Made by a program: the position numbers and the translations under genes. A stretch of DNA of 17,298 nucleotides from an uncultured Prevotellaceae bacterium. Its GTDB lineage: Bacteria; Bacteroidota; Bacteroidia; Bacteroidales; Muribaculaceae. The notes beneath the pieces are model-generated. The model worked only from the letters and a program-made list of their open reading frames with translations. It did no database searches and was not told the DNA's origin. The stretch's first letter is position 1; each line of letters begins with the position of its first letter. The stretch is taken from assembly GCA_937892085.1 (NCBI GenBank), contig CALAVD010000357.1:1-17298 (forward strand), given 5' to 3'. Below are positions 15,766 to 17,298 of the stretch, piece by piece.

Positions 15766-15771
15766 AATAGT

Positions 15772-15817
15772 TTATGGTTTATCGTAGCTCTCTGGTGGGC
15801 TGAACGATAAACCATAA
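15772..15817. terminator. Hairpin between converging units, built from inverted heptamers
   Basis: A perfect 14-bp stem (15772-15785 with 15804-15817) encloses an 18-base loop that can add a short AGC/GCT pairing. Each arm is two 7-base units, TTATGGT plus TTATCGT on the left and their complements on the right, the same unit as in the array before pafA. It lies between the barrel gene and the convergent GNAT gene and could end transcription both ways; no T run follows it closely, so termination is inferred from place and structure. Confidence 0.5.
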
Positions 15818-15843
15818 CTGTTTATTGGCCTTAGGTGTGTGGA

Positions 15844-16344
15844 TTAAGCGTCGAGTATTTTCTGAAACGCCAAGCGCTCGTCGCCATTGGCGAGGTAGAT
15901 GATACCACAGTAGGTGAAGCCGTGCTTGATGAAGAGGTGCTGCATGGTTTTGTTGTCGCGGTGGGTATCGACGCGAATGTTAGGGTCAACCGCAAAGCAA
16001 TAGTCCATTGCGCTGGCAAAGATGCCGCACACCTCGGGCACGCCACCCATGCGATGCACCACATGATAGGGCTTGGTGTCGTTGAGCCACGAGCCATGGT
16101 AGATGGTAGCGTAGGTGGGTTCGGGCGAGGGCAGGAAGGCAAAATATGCAACCACCATGCCATCATCTTCCACCACCATTGCCCCACCTTGCTCCATGTC
16201 GTGCAAGATGGCATTTTCATCGGGGTAGCCATTTATCCACTGGTTAGCGTTGCCAGCTTGCCGCATCACCTGCTTGGCGGCCGCCAGCACCTCCATAATG
16301 CGCCTCACGTCGGCGGTAGTGGCGTGTCTTATTTTCCGTGTCAA
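15844..16344 (-). CDS. GNAT-family N-acetyltransferase
   Basis: A cytoplasmic acetyl-CoA-dependent acetyltransferase of 166 residues; substrate unknown. The N-terminal strand and helix (KIRHATTADVRRIMEVLAAAKQVMR) and the C-terminal motif-B part (IRVDTHRDNKTMQHLFIKHGFTYCGIIY, about residues 123-150) are typical of the family and of a Bacteroidetes subgroup. The pyrophosphate-loop motif A (Q/R-x-x-G-x-G/A) is not in its standard form, so cofactor binding follows a variant loop. The start is TTG 16344; the first in-frame ATG is residue 17, inside the first helix, and there is no ATG shortly upstream. The TTG overlaps the stop of the dockerin gene in the sequence TTGA, so translational coupling is plausible although the two products act in different compartments. 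Confidence 0.85.
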   Translation of the reverse strand: MTRKIRHATTADVRRIMEVLAAAKQVMRQAGNANQWINGYPDENAILHDMEQGGAMVVEDDGMVVAYFAFLPSPEPTYATIYHGSWLNDTKPYHVVHRMGGVPEVCGIFASAMDYCFAVDPNIRVDTHRDNKTMQHLFIKHGFTYCGIIYLANGDERLAFQKILDA

Positions 16345-17298
16345 GTTCCGAGAAGAATTGAGTAAACCGCAGTGATGTCGCTGGCGGTGATGTCGCCGTC
16401 GCCGTTCACGTCGGGATTCACGAGATGGGTAGTGTCGTTGTTGAGCAGGTAGTCGTAGAGTACTGTCACGTCGGCTGCCGTCACCTCACCGTTGCCGTCC
16501 ACGTCGCCGGGGATTGCAGTTGGTGCTGTGCCGCTGTTATAGACGAAGGAAATCACGTCGCCGTAGGCGGTGTTGGCAGCTCCACTCTCGGTGTTATAGA
16601 ATGCACGTGCTCGGGCATAGTAGGTGGTGCCGTCTTCCATGAGTTTGTTGTTCACCTTTATCTCACCGGCAGGTAGGGTGGTGTGATAGGCGAAGTCGCG
16701 CACTGTCTCCACAAAGCGTGTGCGTCCCCATGTGGTGGCGCTTGTCGAAATCTCTATGGTGTAGCTCACGGCAGCCTCCTGGCGGTCAACGGTGACATAC
16801 TGGTCGCTGTAGAGAGTGCCACCGGCGGTTGGTATGGCAAAGGTAGGTGGTATGGCGGTGAGATAGGCGGTCTTGAAAGTGATTGTTCCCGTCACGCGGT
16901 AATTGCCGTTGTCAATCATGTGCACACGCATATAATAGTAGGCTCCTGGCATGAGGGTGTATTTGGGAATGTCGAGTTCGCCGGTCGATGATGTGCTGCT
17001 GAAGACGATGTTGGTGAAAGCGTCGTCGGTGGCAATCTCGAGCGTTGCTTCGGCACTTGAGCCACCGGTTAGCCATTGTGCGGTGAACGAGGGTTGTATG
17101 TTGTCCTGGTTGTTCTCGGGATAGATGACTGTGAACACCTGTGGGGTGCACCAGCGAGTCTCGCTCACGCCGTCGTTGTATCCCTCGGCGCAGGAGCGCA
17201 CTCGCCAGTAGTAGTTGCGAGGCATGAACTCGCCGAAGGTGCTCGAGGAGATGCTTGTGGCGGTGGTGGTGAGGCGACGCACAAGCATCTCCTCGAGC
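16341..17298 (-). CDS. Secreted FN3-like repeat protein with C-terminal dockerin, 5' partial
   Basis: C-terminal part (about 315 residues) of a larger protein whose start is outside the window. The visible chain holds beta-rich, fibronectin-III-like segments, recognisable by YYWRVRSC near the start, YYYMRVHMID and YYARARAFYN, each with the family's aromatic-Arg strand. The end is a type I dockerin: two calcium-binding loops, DVDGNGEVTAAD and DVNGDGDITASD, each followed by a short helix (VTVLYDYLLNN, ITAVYSILLGT). In cellulosome makers dockerins bind cohesins; in gut Bacteroidales such tails occur on single secreted proteins, where the partner is uncertain. The first 19 codons or so, from 17298 to about 17241, may be artefactual because they form an inverted repeat with the following sequence. 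No enzymatic domain is in view. Confidence 0.8.
   Translation of the reverse strand, partial: LEEMLVRRLTTTATSISSSTFGEFMPRNYYWRVRSCAEGYNDGVSETRWCTPQVFTVIYPENNQDNIQPSFTAQWLTGGSSAEATLEIATDDAFTNIVFSSTSSTGELDIPKYTLMPGAYYYMRVHMIDNGNYRVTGTITFKTAYLTAIPPTFAIPTAGGTLYSDQYVTVDRQEAAVSYTIEISTSATTWGRTRFVETVRDFAYHTTLPAGEIKVNNKLMEDGTTYYARARAFYNTESGAANTAYGDVISFVYNSGTAPTAIPGDVDGNGEVTAADVTVLYDYLLNNDTTHLVNPDVNGDGDITASDITAVYSILLGT
17241..17298. repeat. Perfect 19-bp inverted repeat ending on the last base of the window
   Basis: 17241-17259 (GCTCGAGGAGATGCTTGTG) is the exact reverse complement of 17280-17298, separated by 20 bases. It sits inside a coding region and its outer edge coincides with the end of the sequence, a pattern expected from a fold-back chimera at a contig end. 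A natural hairpin cannot be excluded. Confidence 0.75.

Overview
The window reads as chromosomal DNA of a Bacteroidales bacterium, most like a gut Muribaculaceae or Prevotellaceae member. Pointers are a PafA-type alkaline phosphatase, a divergent membrane pyrophosphatase, C-terminal dockerin and 'GIYI...GKKVVIK' tails on secreted proteins, plug-less TonB-receptor-like barrels, near absence of Shine-Dalgarno sequences, and Bacteroidetes-type TAnnTTTG promoter boxes. The taxonomic placement is inference from protein style; no rRNA or marker tree is available here. No tRNA, rRNA or CRISPR array was seen.

Layout. (1) Positions 3-2826, plus strand: a compact housekeeping run of ribF (5' end outside the window), upp, tsaE and birA, making flavin cofactors, salvaged UMP, the t6A tRNA modification and protein biotinylation. 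The upp-tsaE gap consists of a heptanucleotide repeat array that runs right up to the tsaE ATG. After birA lies an orphan C-terminal scrap of an AAA+ ATPase (2900-3103) and a strong two-way hairpin terminator. (2) Positions 3186-10376, minus strand: in transcription order, a zinc-ribbon/proline-repeat membrane protein, a PafA phosphatase, a tandem class A acid phosphatase with an inactivated second domain, and an ion-pumping pyrophosphatase. The two phosphatase genes are 10 bp apart and surely co-transcribed; with hppA they form a phosphate and pyrophosphate handling neighbourhood. A second heptamer array abuts the pafA start codon. (3) Positions 10621-15565, plus strand: a 1005-residue exported TPR protein followed by an outer-membrane beta-barrel, a likely two-gene envelope operon. 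(4) Positions 15591-15817: a 175-bp MITE-like element with perfect 19-bp terminal inverted repeats and a hairpin built from the same heptamer family as the pafA array. (5) Positions 15844-17298, minus strand: the 3' part of a secreted FN3-like/dockerin protein overlapping, by a TTGA junction, a GNAT acetyltransferase. The last 58 bases form a perfect 19-bp inverted repeat ending on the last base, which looks like a fold-back assembly artefact.

No large new defence or biosynthetic system is visible. The most unusual items are the start-codon-abutting heptamer arrays found in three places, the MITE-like element, the half-dead duplicated acid phosphatase beside PafA, and the zinc-ribbon/(MPQ)n membrane protein.
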